Made by a program: the position numbers and the translations under genes
Assembly (NCBI GenBank): GCA_963789225.1
Contig: CAWBKD010000017.1
Location: 138,912-202,911 of the forward strand
Source of the DNA: Palsa-504 sp963789225
GTDB lineage: Bacteria > Actinomycetota > Actinomycetes > Streptosporangiales > Streptosporangiaceae
Reading direction: 5' to 3'
DNA: 64,000 nt
The notes under the pieces: generated by a model
Told to the model about the DNA's origin: nothing
Database searches by the model: none
What the model saw: only the letters and a program-made list of their open reading frames with translations
Shown: in pieces, positions 33,737-46,093 of the stretch
Layout: each line of letters starts with the position of its first letter
Position numbering within the stretch: position 1 is the stretch's first letter

Positions 33737-35733
33737 ACCGTGGTGAACGTCTCCGCCATCTCGTCGAACACCGGCCGAAGCTGGGTCCACAGGGACTCCG
33801 GCGCGGTCATGTACAGCGCGTACGACTGCGAGCCCGCGGGGGTTTGCAGGACGAAGAGCAGGTCGATGACCTCCTGCTGGACGCCCTGGTCGTCCCAGGT
33901 GAACTTCCAGAAGGCCCCGGACGCGCCGCGGATGTTGGTGGCCTGCAGCCCGAGCTGGGCGTAGCCGGGGAAGCGGTTCAGCGAGTTTGTCTTGATGTAC
34001 CGCGCCTCTTCCACCATGTCGTTCGGGAACGTGTGCGGCGTAAGGTCGATGAGGATGTTCGCGTCCGCCGAGGGATCCCGCAGGTACGTCTGGTAGCCGT
34101 TGACGGACGGCTGCCAGTTGGACGGCCGGGCCAGGCTGAACCCGGCGTTCTCGTTTGACGCGGCCGGCTGGGAGTAGGTCGTGAACCCGGCAGGCAGCGG
34201 GCCGGTACTTTGCATGTTGATCGCGTCGACGATCTGGGTGTTGGCGGACGGGAGCGTCCCGCCCCCGGTGGCCGGGGTTGACGCCGACCCCGGGCTCGTG
34301 GCCGACGTGCTGGCGGGGGACGACGTATTGCCCAGCGGCGTGCTGCTGGTCGTGCTGTTGTGCTCGAGCAGGACGACGGTCGTGGCACCCGCGATCGCCC
34401 CCAGCACGACCAGCACCACGAGGCCGATCTTCCACCACCCGCCCGACCGCCGCCTGGGCGGCGGCGCCGCCGGCTCATACGGCGGCCAGCCACCCGGCGG
34501 GCCGGCGGGGCCGGGCCTGGCCGCCGGAGGAGGGCTCGCGGCAGGCGGCGGGGCCGCGGAGCCAGCCTCATAGCCGGCCCCCGCCCAGGGCCGGGAGGCG
34601 GCGGACCGGGGCGCGGGGTCATACCAGGAGGCAAAATCGGGCGGCGGCCCGGCCTGCTGCGCGTCGCCGTAGCCCAGCTCAGTATGGGTCGGCGCCGTGT
34701 CGGCGGCGGATCCCTGCCCGCCGTAGGTGCCCGCGCTCGCCTGGGCCGCGCCCGCCGGCTCGCGCGTAATGGTCTGCTCCGGGACAGCCGGGCGATCCGG
34801 CGCGACAGGGCCCGGGCCAGGGGCGACCCCACCCGGGGCAGGCGGCGACTGGGACAGTGACGTGGCCTCGTACCCGGCCGGCGCGGCCCCGATCCTGGTC
34901 GGCAGCTGGGGCAGCACCTCGCTGATCATCCGCGTGGCCGTGGCGGCGTCCGGCCGGTCCGCTGGCTCCCGGCGCAGCAGCGCGGCGATGACCGGGGCCA
35001 GCGCGCCCGCGGTCGGCGCCCCGGGCGCCTCCTCGTTGATGATGGCGGACATGGTGGTGAGCGCCCCGCCGCGCCGCTCGAACGGGCCGTGCCCCTCGAC
35101 GGCCGCGTACAGGGTGGCGCCGAGCGACCACAGGTCCGAGGCCGGGGTGGCGTCCTCGCCGCGGATGCGCTCGGGCGCCGTGAACCCCGGCGATCCCATC
35201 ACCATGCCGGTCTGGGTGAGCCGGGTATCGCCGGCCATGGTGGCGATACCGAAGTCGGTCAGGACCGCGTGGTCGTCCCGGCCGAGCAGCACGTTGCTCG
35301 GCTTGACGTCCCGGTGCAGGACCCCGGCGGCGTGCGCGGAGCTAAGCGCGGCGAGCAGCTGGCGGCCCATCTCGGCGGTCCGCCGCGGCGACAGCGGGCC
35401 CGACGTGGCGAGCACCTGGTCCAGCGACTGGGCGCTGACGAGCTGCATGATGATCCACGGGCGGCCCTCGTCCTCGGCCACGTCGTACACGGTCACCACG
35501 CCGGGGTGGTTGAGCCGGGCGGCCGTCTTGGCCTCGCGCAGCGTACGCTGGTAGGCGTTGGCCCGCTCCTGCGGGGTGAGCATCGCGGAGATCAGGACTT
35601 CCTTGATCGCGACGTCCCGGTCGAGGAGCTGATCCCGGGCCCGCCACACCACCCCCATGGCGCCGCGGCCGATGGGGGCCAGCAGGCGGTAGCGCCCGGC
35701 GATAACCCGCCCGGTGTCCGCCGAAGGGTGCAT
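33730..35733 (-). CDS. Membrane Ser/Thr protein kinase
   Basis: 667 aa. The Hanks-type kinase domain (residues ~12-270) has the Gly loop IGRGAMGVVW, the ATP-binding Lys in VAIKEVL, HRDVKPSNVLL, DFGIAT and the GSPGFTAPERIRG activation region. A Pro/Ala-rich juxtamembrane segment of about 170 residues follows, then one transmembrane helix (KIGLVVLVVLGAIAGATTVVLLEHN, given by ends KIGLVV to LLEHN). The extracellular ~190 residues contain a Ser/Thr linker and a globular domain with GFTTYSQPAASN and FTWDDQGVQQEVIDLLFV. There are no PASTA repeats. It could sense cell-wall state, given the neighbouring transglycosylase genes. Confidence 0.93.
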   Translation of the reverse strand: MHPSADTGRVIAGRYRLLAPIGRGAMGVVWRARDQLLDRDVAIKEVLISAMLTPQERANAYQRTLREAKTAARLNHPGVVTVYDVAEDEGRPWIIMQLVSAQSLDQVLATSGPLSPRRTAEMGRQLLAALSSAHAAGVLHRDVKPSNVLLGRDDHAVLTDFGIATMAGDTRLTQTGMVMGSPGFTAPERIRGEDATPASDLWSLGATLYAAVEGHGPFERRGGALTTMSAIINEEAPGAPTAGALAPVIAALLRREPADRPDAATATRMISEVLPQLPTRIGAAPAGYEATSLSQSPPAPGGVAPGPGPVAPDRPAVPEQTITREPAGAAQASAGTYGGQGSAADTAPTHTELGYGDAQQAGPPPDFASWYDPAPRSAASRPWAGAGYEAGSAAPPPAASPPPAARPGPAGPPGGWPPYEPAAPPPRRRSGGWWKIGLVVLVVLGAIAGATTVVLLEHNSTTSSTPLGNTSSPASTSATSPGSASTPATGGGTLPSANTQIVDAINMQSTGPLPAGFTTYSQPAASNENAGFSLARPSNWQPSVNGYQTYLRDPSADANILIDLTPHTFPNDMVEEARYIKTNSLNRFPGYAQLGLQATNIRGASGAFWKFTWDDQGVQQEVIDLLFVLQTPAGSQSYALYMTAPESLWTQLRPVFDEMAETFTTVP

Positions 35734-35789
35734 ACGCGGAGGCTACACGGTGTTGGCTGAAAGGTCTCTAGCCGATGACTGAGCATTGG

Positions 35790-37192
35790 TTAAGTGTCAT
35801 CAGATTGTGCGCTATCGGTCATTGAGAGCACGTCAAGAGCCGCGTCGAGCTGCGGCTCCGTGATCTCGCCCCGTGATACAAAACCCCGCGCGACGACCAC
35901 CGCGCGGATCGTCTGCCCGGTCTCGAGCGCCTCGTGCGCCACCTGCGCCGCGGCCTCATAGCCGATGTAGGAGTTCAGCGCCGTAACGATGACCGGCGAG
36001 GACTCGGCCAGCCGGCGCATGTGGCCGGCGTGCGCGGTGATGCCCGCCACACACCGGTCGGCGAGCAGCGGCACCACCGCCGTCAGCAGCCGGGCCGAAC
36101 CAAGCAGGTTCCGGCCCATCACCGGCATCATCACGTTCAGCTCGAAGTTCCCCGCCGCCCCGCCGAACGCCACCGCCGCGTCGTTCCCGATCACCTGCGT
36201 GCACACCTGGCAGACGGCCTCGCAGATGACCGGGTTCACCTTGCCCGGCATGATCGAGGAGCCCGGCTGCAGGTCGGGGATGGAGATCTCGCCGAGCCCC
36301 GCCCGCGGCCCCGATCCCATCCAGCGCAGGTCGTTGCAGATCTTGTAGAGGCTGACCGCGGTAACGCGGAGCACGCCGCTCGCCTCGACCAGCGCGTCCC
36401 GGCCGCCCGCGGCCTCGAAGTGGTTCCGCGCCTGCCTCAGCGGCAGCTTCATCGACGAGGCCAGCCGTTCGTTCACCCGCCGGGCGAACCCGGGCGGCGC
36501 GTTCAAGCCGGTGCCCACGGCCGTCCCCCCGAGCGGGAGCTCACCGAGCCGCGGGAGGATCGCCACCGTTCGTTCGGCGCAATGCTGAATCGCCGCCGCG
36601 TACCCGCCGAACTCCTGGCCCAAGGTCACCGGCACCGCGTCCATCAGATGGGTCCGCCCCACCTTCACGACCGACGCGAACTCCGAGGCCTTCGCCTCGA
36701 ACACCGCCACCAGGTGCTCCAGCGCCGGGATGAGCTCCAGCACGAACAGCCGGACGGCGGCCAGCTGGATCGCGGACGGGAACACGTCGTTGGAGGACTG
36801 CGACGCGTTCACGTCGTCGTTCGGGTGCACGGGCCGGCCGAGGCGCTGGGCGGCCAGCCGCGCGATGACCTCGTTGGCGTTCATGTTGCTCGAGGTCCCC
36901 GAGCCGGTCTGGAACACGTCGACAGGGAACGCGTCGTCGTGCTTGCCCCGGGCCACGTCGGCGGCCGCGTCGTGGATCGCGTCCGCCATGTCCGCGTCGA
37001 GCACGCCCAGCTCGCCGTTGACCCGGGCGGCGCAGCCCTTGATGCTGCCCAGCGCCCCGATCATGTCCCGGCCGAGCCGCTCGCCGGACACCGGGAAGTT
37101 CTCCACCGCCCGCTGGGTCTGCGCGCCCCACAGCGCGTCGGCCGGGACGAGCACCTCGCCCATCGAGTCGTGCTCGACCCGCATCGGCGCGG

Positions 37193-37196
<4 letters not shown>
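35790..37196 (-). CDS. fumC: Fumarate hydratase, class II
   Basis: 468 aa. It is the iron-independent fumarase. The GTG at 37196 overlaps the fumA stop (GTGA); an ATG four codons on (MRVEHDSMGEV) is an alternative start. The class II motifs are complete: SSNMNANEVIA, HPNDDVNASQSSND, KVGRTHLMDAVP and the signature GSSIMPGKVNP. The C-terminal region has PVIVTALNSYIGYEAAA. It is translationally coupled to the class I enzyme upstream, an unusual doubling of the same reaction in one transcript. Confidence 0.94.
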
Positions 37197-38836
<1,640 letters not shown>

Positions 38837-39263
38837 GCTCCTCGCCCTCCTGTAGTCCCGGACCCCACGCTCAGCTTAGGCTCCGATCCGCCGTGACCTC
38901 GGCGGGAATCCCTGGCCCGGCTGGTTACGACTTGTACATGTATAGGCAAGCTCGTATCCTGACGCTATGCGGCGGCGCCGCGCCGCGCGGTGCCCCCGTC
39001 CGCGCGATGAGTGCTAAGCACGCGGTGCCCCCGTCCGCGTCTGGCTAAGCTGCGGCGCCGCCGCTGTACTGGCCCGGGGGGACGACCCCCCGGAGCCCCC
39101 GCTGCGCTTCGCGCCCCGCTGCGGTGCCCGCCGACACACCGGCCGCTCACCCGGGCGCAGGGCCCGGGTTCGCTGGGCCGGTCGGAGCTTTGCTCCGTCG
39201 GCCGTAACCCAGAGGATCCCCGGAACCTCCGCTGCCAGGGACCCATCCCACCCGGCCCTCTTG
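38837..39263. repeat. 427-bp intergenic region with a 19-bp direct repeat and GC hairpins
   Basis: CGCGGTGCCCCCGTCCGCG occurs at 38986-39004 and 39021-39039. Hairpins follow: CCGGGGGG-ACGA-CCCCCCGG at 39074-39093 and CGGAGC-TTT-GCTCCG at 39183-39197. TACATGTA (38935-38942), with TATACAT reading toward fumA, is a possible promoter element. No protein-coding gene is supported. Confidence 0.6.
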
Positions 39264-40088
39264 CTAACGCGCCAGGCGGGGGAGCAGCAGCGACGACGCG
39301 GCGATCCCGGCCACCGTCGCGGCGGCCAGCACGCCCAGGTCCAGCCAGATGTCGGTACTGGTGCCGATGAGCAGCGACCGCAGGGCCTCCACCTCGTACG
39401 ACAGCGGGTTGATCTTGCTGATGGCCTGCAGCCAGCCGGGCATGACCCTGGTCGGGTACAGCGCGCTTGAGCTGAAGAACAGCGGCATGGTGATGGCCTG
39501 CCCGATGCCCATGAGCCGGTCCCGTTGCAGCGCGACACCCGCGATGGTCATCGACAGGCAGGAGAAGAAGGCCGAGCCGAGGACCAGGAATCCGGCGGCG
39601 GCCAGCAGCTTCAGCGGGTTGTCCGTGAGCGCGACGCCGAGCAGGGCGGACAGGATCACGACCACGATGCCCTGCATGAGTGACCGGACCCCGGCCGCGA
39701 ACGCCTTGCCGGTGATCAGCGCGGCGCGCGGGGTGGGGGTGACCATGAGCTTGGTCAGCACCCCGGCGTCGCGTTCCCAGATGATCTGGATGCCGTAGAA
39801 GATGGCGATGAACAGGGCGGACTGGGCCAGGATGCCGGGGGCCAGGTAGGCCAGGTAGGGAATGCCCTTCGGGGTCGGGATGGCGTGGATCCTGGTGAAG
39901 GTCTCCCCGTAGATCAGCAGCCACAGCGCGGGCTGGATGGCCCGGGTGTACAGCTCGGTCCTGTCGTGCCTGATCTTGCGCAGCTCGACCCAGCACAGGG
40001 TCAGGATGCGGCTGCCCAGCCGCCGGATCCCGGCGAGCGGGCCATCAGCCCAGCCGGCGGGCGGTGCGCCTGGCGCGGCGTACGTCAC
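39264..40088 (-). CDS. ABC-2-type exporter permease
   Basis: 274 aa with six hydrophobic segments, of which the clearest are ALWLLIYGETFT, LFIAIFYGIQIIW, MQGIVVVILSALLGVAL, GFLVLGSAFFSCLSMTIAG and LGVLAAATVAGIAASSLLLP. The conserved cytoplasmic ERDAGVLTKLMVTPTPRAALI and MPLFFSSSALYPTRVMP are typical of DrrB/ABC-2 permeases. It overlaps the ATPase gene by 44 bp, so the two are co-translated. The substrate is unknown; drugs or lipids are usual for this group. Confidence 0.92.
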   Translation of the reverse strand: MTYAAPGAPPAGWADGPLAGIRRLGSRILTLCWVELRKIRHDRTELYTRAIQPALWLLIYGETFTRIHAIPTPKGIPYLAYLAPGILAQSALFIAIFYGIQIIWERDAGVLTKLMVTPTPRAALITGKAFAAGVRSLMQGIVVVILSALLGVALTDNPLKLLAAAGFLVLGSAFFSCLSMTIAGVALQRDRLMGIGQAITMPLFFSSSALYPTRVMPGWLQAISKINPLSYEVEALRSLLIGTSTDIWLDLGVLAAATVAGIAASSLLLPRLAR

Positions 40089-40737
40089 GTATTCCTCCCG
40101 AACTGACCTCGAGGGTGTCTCCGGTGTGATACCTGAACACGTCGTCCAGGGTGACGGCGGCGCCCAGGGCCGCCTTCAGCTCGGCGGGGGTGCCCTCGGC
40201 GCGGATGCGGCCCTGGTGCATCAGCGCGATCCGGTCGCAGTAGGTGTCGGCCTCGTCCATGTAGTGGGTGGTCATCAGCACGGTCATGTCCGCGGAGCTC
40301 CGCAAGTTGGTGATGTACTCCCACACGTCGGTCCGTGCGATCGGGTCGAGGCCCACCGTGGGCTCGTCGAGGACCAGCAGCCTGGGCGCGTTGATCAGGG
40401 CCTGGGCCAGCTCCAGCCGGCGGATCATCCCGCCCGAGTACGTCCTGGCCAGCCGGCCGACCAGCATCGGGCGCGCCGCGGCGTCGACGCCGAACACGCT
40501 CACCCGGCCCTCGGCCGGCTTCAGCAGCGTGGTGAGCATCCGGATGGTGGTGGTCTTGCCCGCCCCGTTGGGCCCCAGCAGCCCGAACGTCTCCCCGGGC
40601 CGGATCTCCAGGTCGACGTCGTTCACCGCGACGTGCTCGCCGAACCGGTAGGTCAGCCCGGCGCAGACCACCGCCTCGTCCGCCGCCGCGTCCTGGCCCA
40701 CCGCCGGCTGGTCGTCGTCCCTGGCCACGGTCATCAT
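40045..40737 (-). CDS. ABC transporter ATP-binding protein lacking the Q-loop region
   Basis: 230 aa, against about 310-330 for DrrA-type ATPases. The Walker A is GPNGAGKTT (around residue 55), the signature is YSGGM (about 105), the Walker B is LLVLDEPTVGLDP and the switch is THYMDEAD. Only some 40 residues separate Walker A from the signature; in relatives it is about 90-100. The missing part holds the Q-loop and most of the helical subdomain. The joint is in frame (RPMLV then GRLARTYSGG), so this looks like a clean internal deletion. Either the exporter is impaired or the ATPase is unusual. It is followed at once by its permease. Confidence 0.85.
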   Translation of the reverse strand: MMTVARDDDQPAVGQDAAADEAVVCAGLTYRFGEHVAVNDVDLEIRPGETFGLLGPNGAGKTTTIRMLTTLLKPAEGRVSVFGVDAAARPMLVGRLARTYSGGMIRRLELAQALINAPRLLVLDEPTVGLDPIARTDVWEYITNLRSSADMTVLMTTHYMDEADTYCDRIALMHQGRIRAEGTPAELKAALGAAVTLDDVFRYHTGDTLEVSSGGIRDVRRARRTARRLG

Positions 40738-40936
40738 GCGTGCTCCTCCTCGAGCTGGCCCTTGTCCAGTTGCGCGGCGAACCGGCGCGCACGAGGACCT
40801 CGACCCGCCGCCCGCGGACGCCTAGCTAGGACCTCCCAACCCCGTCGGCCCCGGACGCCCGAGCGTCCGGGGTCGGCGGCTGATGGCCGTCACCGACGTT
40901 TGGCCAGCTTGTACCTCGGCCGGGGACGAGGGCAGG

Positions 40937-43183
<2,247 letters not shown>

Positions 43184-43212
43184 CCGAGCCTGTGTCGGTG
43201 GGTGACGGGTTC

Positions 43213-43230
43213 AGATCTTGGTGAAGTGCT
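43213..43230. repeat. Left attachment site (att) of the island
   Basis: AGATCTTGGTGAAGTGCT, identical to 53872-53889. On the reverse strand it reads as the codons for HFTKI of the glutamine synthetase homologue followed by TGA, so this is the displaced original 3' end. Confidence 0.85.
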
Positions 43231-43235
43231 AACAC

Positions 43236-43246
43236 TGCAGGTCAGC
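43236..43246. repeat. Candidate integrase arm site, left
   Basis: TGCAGGTCAGC lies six bases inside the left att site and is repeated in the same orientation at 53817-53827, inside the right end. Paired short repeats in this position are typical of integrase or excisionase arm sites. Confidence 0.45.
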
Positions 43247-44218
43247 GGCCTGTTTCGCCCTCCTGGGCAATACCGGGGCAATCCGCGGACTCGGTGAACG
43301 CCCGCCCTATGGTCTGCCGCATCTTGTCCGGCGCACCCGGCATCAGGTGGCAGTACACGCGGAGGGTGAAGCCAGGATCGGAGTGGCCGAGGTATTCGGC
43401 GAGCGCGCGGATGTCGACCCCACCGGCACTTCGGCGGCGCGAACACGCGGCGCCTGCCGACGATCTTGACCTGGCGGCGCACGTGGACGATCTTCCGCAT
43501 CCAGTCGATGTCATCAGGCGACAGCCCGAACACCTCACCCTGCCGCAGAGCCGGCCCCGGCGTCGCACATGGCTTGGTAGCGGTGCGGGATAGCCGCACG
43601 GATGGCGGCGATCCGCGAGCTTTCCCACGGTACGAGCTTCCGCTGCTCGGGCCTAGGCGGCTTGACCACCGTCCTGACCTTGCACGGATTCCGTGTGATG
43701 CGCTCGTCGGCCACGGCCGCGCTGAGGATCGTCGAGAGCGTCCCTAGCACGAGCTTGATATGGGAAGCAGCCAGTGGCTTATCGGCCTTGGTCTGCAAGC
43801 CGCGTATCCACGCCTGGATCGCACTCGGACTGCGCGCCAGCTCGGCCAGCCGGTACCTGCCGAGGCCTTTCGCGTCGCCGAGACCGGGCAAGATGTGCAG
43901 CCGCACTTGCCGCTCGACCGTCTCCCGCGTCGACGGCTCGAACGTCTGCGCGGGCAGCCAGATCTCCGTGACGTACCTGCCGAGCGTGATGCTCCCCGCA
44001 TCCGGGTCGATGTAGGTGCCGCGCAGGATGTCCGCTTCGACGGTCGACTTGAAGCGGTCGGCATCTACCCGGCGGTCGAACGAGTCGCTCCGCTGGCGGC
44101 CATCCGGGTCGGTGTAGTGGACCTTCCACCGCTTCCCGCTGCCATGGCGGGACTTCCTAGCCTTCTTGCCGTCCGGACCGGGCCTCGCATGAAACCAGCG
44201 GTCCTCTACGGACGCCAT
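43242..44218 (-). pseudogene. Tyrosine-recombinase integrase, frameshifted and internally deleted
   Basis: The N-terminal SAM-like and arm-binding parts are readable from the ATG at 44218 (RWKVHYTDPDGRQRSDSF, ADILRGTYIDPDAGS, TRETVERQVRLHILPGLG) up to AMCDAGAG. A shift near 43560 moves the frame to PALRQGEVFGLSPDDIDW and VFAPPK. A second shift, combined with the loss of about 100 residues near 43432, leads to VDIRALAEYLGHSDPGFTLRVYCHLM. The lost segment includes the catalytic HxxR; the Tyr region and the LGH motif remain. It adjoins the left att site, as expected for the island's integrase, but cannot be active. Confidence 0.85.
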
Positions 44219-44338
44219 TATTCGGTGTCCTTATCAGGAACATACCTTCAGCCTGGACCTCACCAACCGCGGCTTCGACAAGAAAGCCACCAGTGCGGGG
44301 AACTTCTGGAAGGGCATCGGCTTCGGAACGGCTCACCA

Positions 44339-44494
44339 CGCTCGACATCGAGCGCAGACTCCGCCACCTAGTCACGCGCTCCCGGGTCCGACGACACCGG
44401 CCAGCGCAGTTCCGGCAGCCGGGCATCGGGCGGCGGGGCAGACCAACAGGAGTCCAACGGTCCCGGCGGCTACTCCGAAGAGCCGCCGTACTGA
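44339..44494 (+). pseudogene. Possible remnant of a single-stranded DNA-binding protein
   Basis: A stretch without a start ends in GGGADQQESNGPGGYSEEPPY then stop, given here as GPGGYSEEPPY. A Gly/Gln/Ser-rich tail ending in acidic residues and Pro is typical of SSB C-termini, and the preceding LDIERRLRHLVTRS (in another frame) faintly resembles the last OB-fold strands. SSB genes are common in actinomycete integrative elements. It overlaps the 3' end of the pentapeptide gene on the other strand. Low certainty. Confidence 0.3.
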
Positions 44495-45672
44495 TCTGTC
44501 TTTCCAGAGTCAGAGCCTGCCCGCTCCAGTCGGCCGGAGCTGCTGTCTAGTTTCCAGCCTTCCGGAACTGGCGTATCTGTAGGCCACCTGGCTGTTCGCC
44601 GGAGGTCCGCGCCGGTGAGGTTCGCGCCGGTGAGGTTCGCGCCGCCCAGGAACGCGCCGGTGAGGGTGGCACTGCCGAGGTCTGCATCGGTGAGGTCCGC
44701 GACGAAGAGGATCGCGCCGGTGAGGTCCGCGTCGGCGAGGATCGCGCCGCTAAGGGACGCCCGGGTGAGGTTCGCGCGGGTGAGGTTCGCGCCGCAGAGG
44801 TTCGCACGGGCGAGAATCGCCTCGCTGATGTCTGCGCCGGTGAGGTCCGCGTCGGCGAGGATCGCGCCGCTAAGGGACGCCCGAGTGAGGTCCGCTCCGA
44901 CGAGGATCGCGCGGGTGAGGGTCGTGCCGGTGAGGTACGCGCCACGGAGGTCCGCGTGAAAGAAGGTCGCGTCGGTCATATTCGCCTCGGCGAGCAGTGC
45001 CCCATTGAGGTTCGCGTCGCCGAGGTACGCGCCGTGGAGGTCCGCATGCAAGAGGTACCCGCCGCCGAGGGCAGCGCCGTCCAAGGCCGCATACGCAAGG
45101 TTCGCACGGACAAAGTCAACGGGTCGGATGTCGCGCTTCGCGTCCCGCCGCCCGACCACAGTAAGGGCGGCTTGAACGTCGGGCCGTGTTGATCGTTTCC
45201 GTTCCTGGCCGCCGGGATCTGGCGGCAGCCACTGCTCATGTGAATGCTCGCGGATGAACGCGGTGAGCACCTCCATCACGGTTGGGTGGTCTCGGGCGGA
45301 GTCCCGGGCGACGCGCTCCAGTGCGTAGATACCGCCTATGCGCACGTCGAGCTTGTCCGAGCCGAGTTGCTCGATCGCCTTGGTGTAACGGTCGGTCACC
45401 TGCCCTTCCCGGGACAGGCTGAAGTTCCGCGCAGTGAAGACTAGGGCCCCGGCGGCGAACAGGCCCGCGCCCAGCGTCAGCAGTCGGCCCCGGGCGTTAT
45501 CCAGTGCCGTCTCGTGCAGCGATCCCGTGACCGAGCCGACGTCATGGTGCGCGAGCCAGTCCGCGGCAGGCACGAATAGCACCCAGGCGACCACCAGCGC
45601 CAGGACGACAGCGGCAATGCCGGCTGTCAGCCACTGAGTGCCGAGCGGCAAGGCCTTCCAGCGTCTTAACAT
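44470..45672 (-). CDS. Membrane-anchored pentapeptide-repeat protein
   Basis: 400 aa from the ATG at 45672; a TTG two codons upstream is also open. Two transmembrane helices lie at about residues 14-36 and 65-85, and a helical region follows (DRYTKAIEQLGSDKLDVRIGGIYALERVAR, shown by its ends DRYTKAI and ALERVAR). Residues ~190-375 form some 35 pentapeptide repeats of the A(D/N)Lxx type, which fold as a right-handed quadrilateral beta-helix. The cytosolic helix in front is shared with many actinobacterial pentapeptide proteins of unknown role. A 50-bp exact DNA repeat inside it shows recent internal duplication. It is an island cargo gene. Confidence 0.88.
   Translation of the reverse strand: MLRRWKALPLGTQWLTAGIAAVVLALVVAWVLFVPAADWLAHHDVGSVTGSLHETALDNARGRLLTLGAGLFAAGALVFTARNFSLSREGQVTDRYTKAIEQLGSDKLDVRIGGIYALERVARDSARDHPTVMEVLTAFIREHSHEQWLPPDPGGQERKRSTRPDVQAALTVVGRRDAKRDIRPVDFVRANLAYAALDGAALGGGYLLHADLHGAYLGDANLNGALLAEANMTDATFFHADLRGAYLTGTTLTRAILVGADLTRASLSGAILADADLTGADISEAILARANLCGANLTRANLTRASLSGAILADADLTGAILFVADLTDADLGSATLTGAFLGGANLTGANLTGADLRRTARWPTDTPVPEGWKLDSSSGRLERAGSDSGKTDQYGGSSE
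44714..44883 (-). repeat. 50-bp exact direct repeat within the pentapeptide gene
   Basis: 44714-44763 and 44834-44883 are identical, 120 bp apart. The 120-bp spacing equals eight pentapeptides, two full coils of the beta-helix, so the repeat duplicates whole structural turns. Confidence 0.8.
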
Positions 45673-45727
45673 AGGCAAACGCTAGAGGGCATCAACCCTT
45701 ACGAGGAAGGGTCGAGGTACTGGCGGC

Positions 45728-45750
45728 CAAGAGCCGAAGCCCGGCTCTTG
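45728..45750. terminator. Hairpin between two reverse-strand island genes
   Basis: A perfect 8-bp stem CAAGAGCC/GGCTCTTG with a 7-nt loop lies just after the stop of the 94-aa gene. It has no clear T-tract. Confidence 0.5.
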
Positions 45751-45762
45751 CACACCGCTCGA

Positions 45763-46047
45763 CTAGCCGTTGGCGTCGCCGCCTTCGCAAACCGCGCCGC
45801 CCGCGTATTCCTGCTGGTTGCAGAGGTTGTCGTTCGTGTCGGTCTGCAGTTGCTCGATCTGCCGGACGTCGTTCCGTATTGTCCGAGCGTTGCTCTGCAT
45901 CGCCGCGTAGCCTACGACGCCCAGCACCAGCGACGCGACCACGTAAACCGTCGCGAGGATAGCGAGATAGAGCCAGATGCCATGCAGCTTGGCGTGCGGC
46001 GTCGGCGGAACGCTCGCTGCGGGTTCCATCAGATACGGCTCGCTCAT
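45763..46047 (-). CDS. Small single-pass membrane protein, unknown
   Basis: 94 aa from the ATG at 46047. A short Pro-containing N-terminus precedes one transmembrane helix (IWLYLAILATVYVVASLVLGVVGYA, residues ~24-48) and a polar C-terminus with RTIRNDVRQIEQLQTDTNDN, probably a short coiled coil, and two Cys residues that could form a disulfide outside. It is 46 bp downstream of the lipoprotein gene on the same strand, so the two are probably one transcript. No family recognised. Confidence 0.65.
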   Translation of the reverse strand: MSEPYLMEPAASVPPTPHAKLHGIWLYLAILATVYVVASLVLGVVGYAAMQSNARTIRNDVRQIEQLQTDTNDNLCNQQEYAGGAVCEGGDANG

Positions 46048-46093
46048 TGCGCTGGGCTCCCTTCGATCAGTTGGTGAGCTTCTCGCCGCCGCG

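Noticed and set aside
43184..43260. tRNA gene as the island's attachment site
   Set aside because: No cloverleaf can be drawn at either end. The repeat is instead the coding 3' end of the glutamine synthetase homologue.
44230..44338. Forward frame with FSLDLTNRGFDKKAT and NFWKGIGFG
   Set aside because: It has protein-like composition but no start, no family I recognise, and runs into unrelated sequence. It may be part of the same decayed module as the SSB-like tail.
44600..44960. CRISPR-like array suggested by regularly repeated short words
   Set aside because: The repeats are 15-bp pentapeptide codon periods within one open reading frame, not repeats separated by unique spacers.
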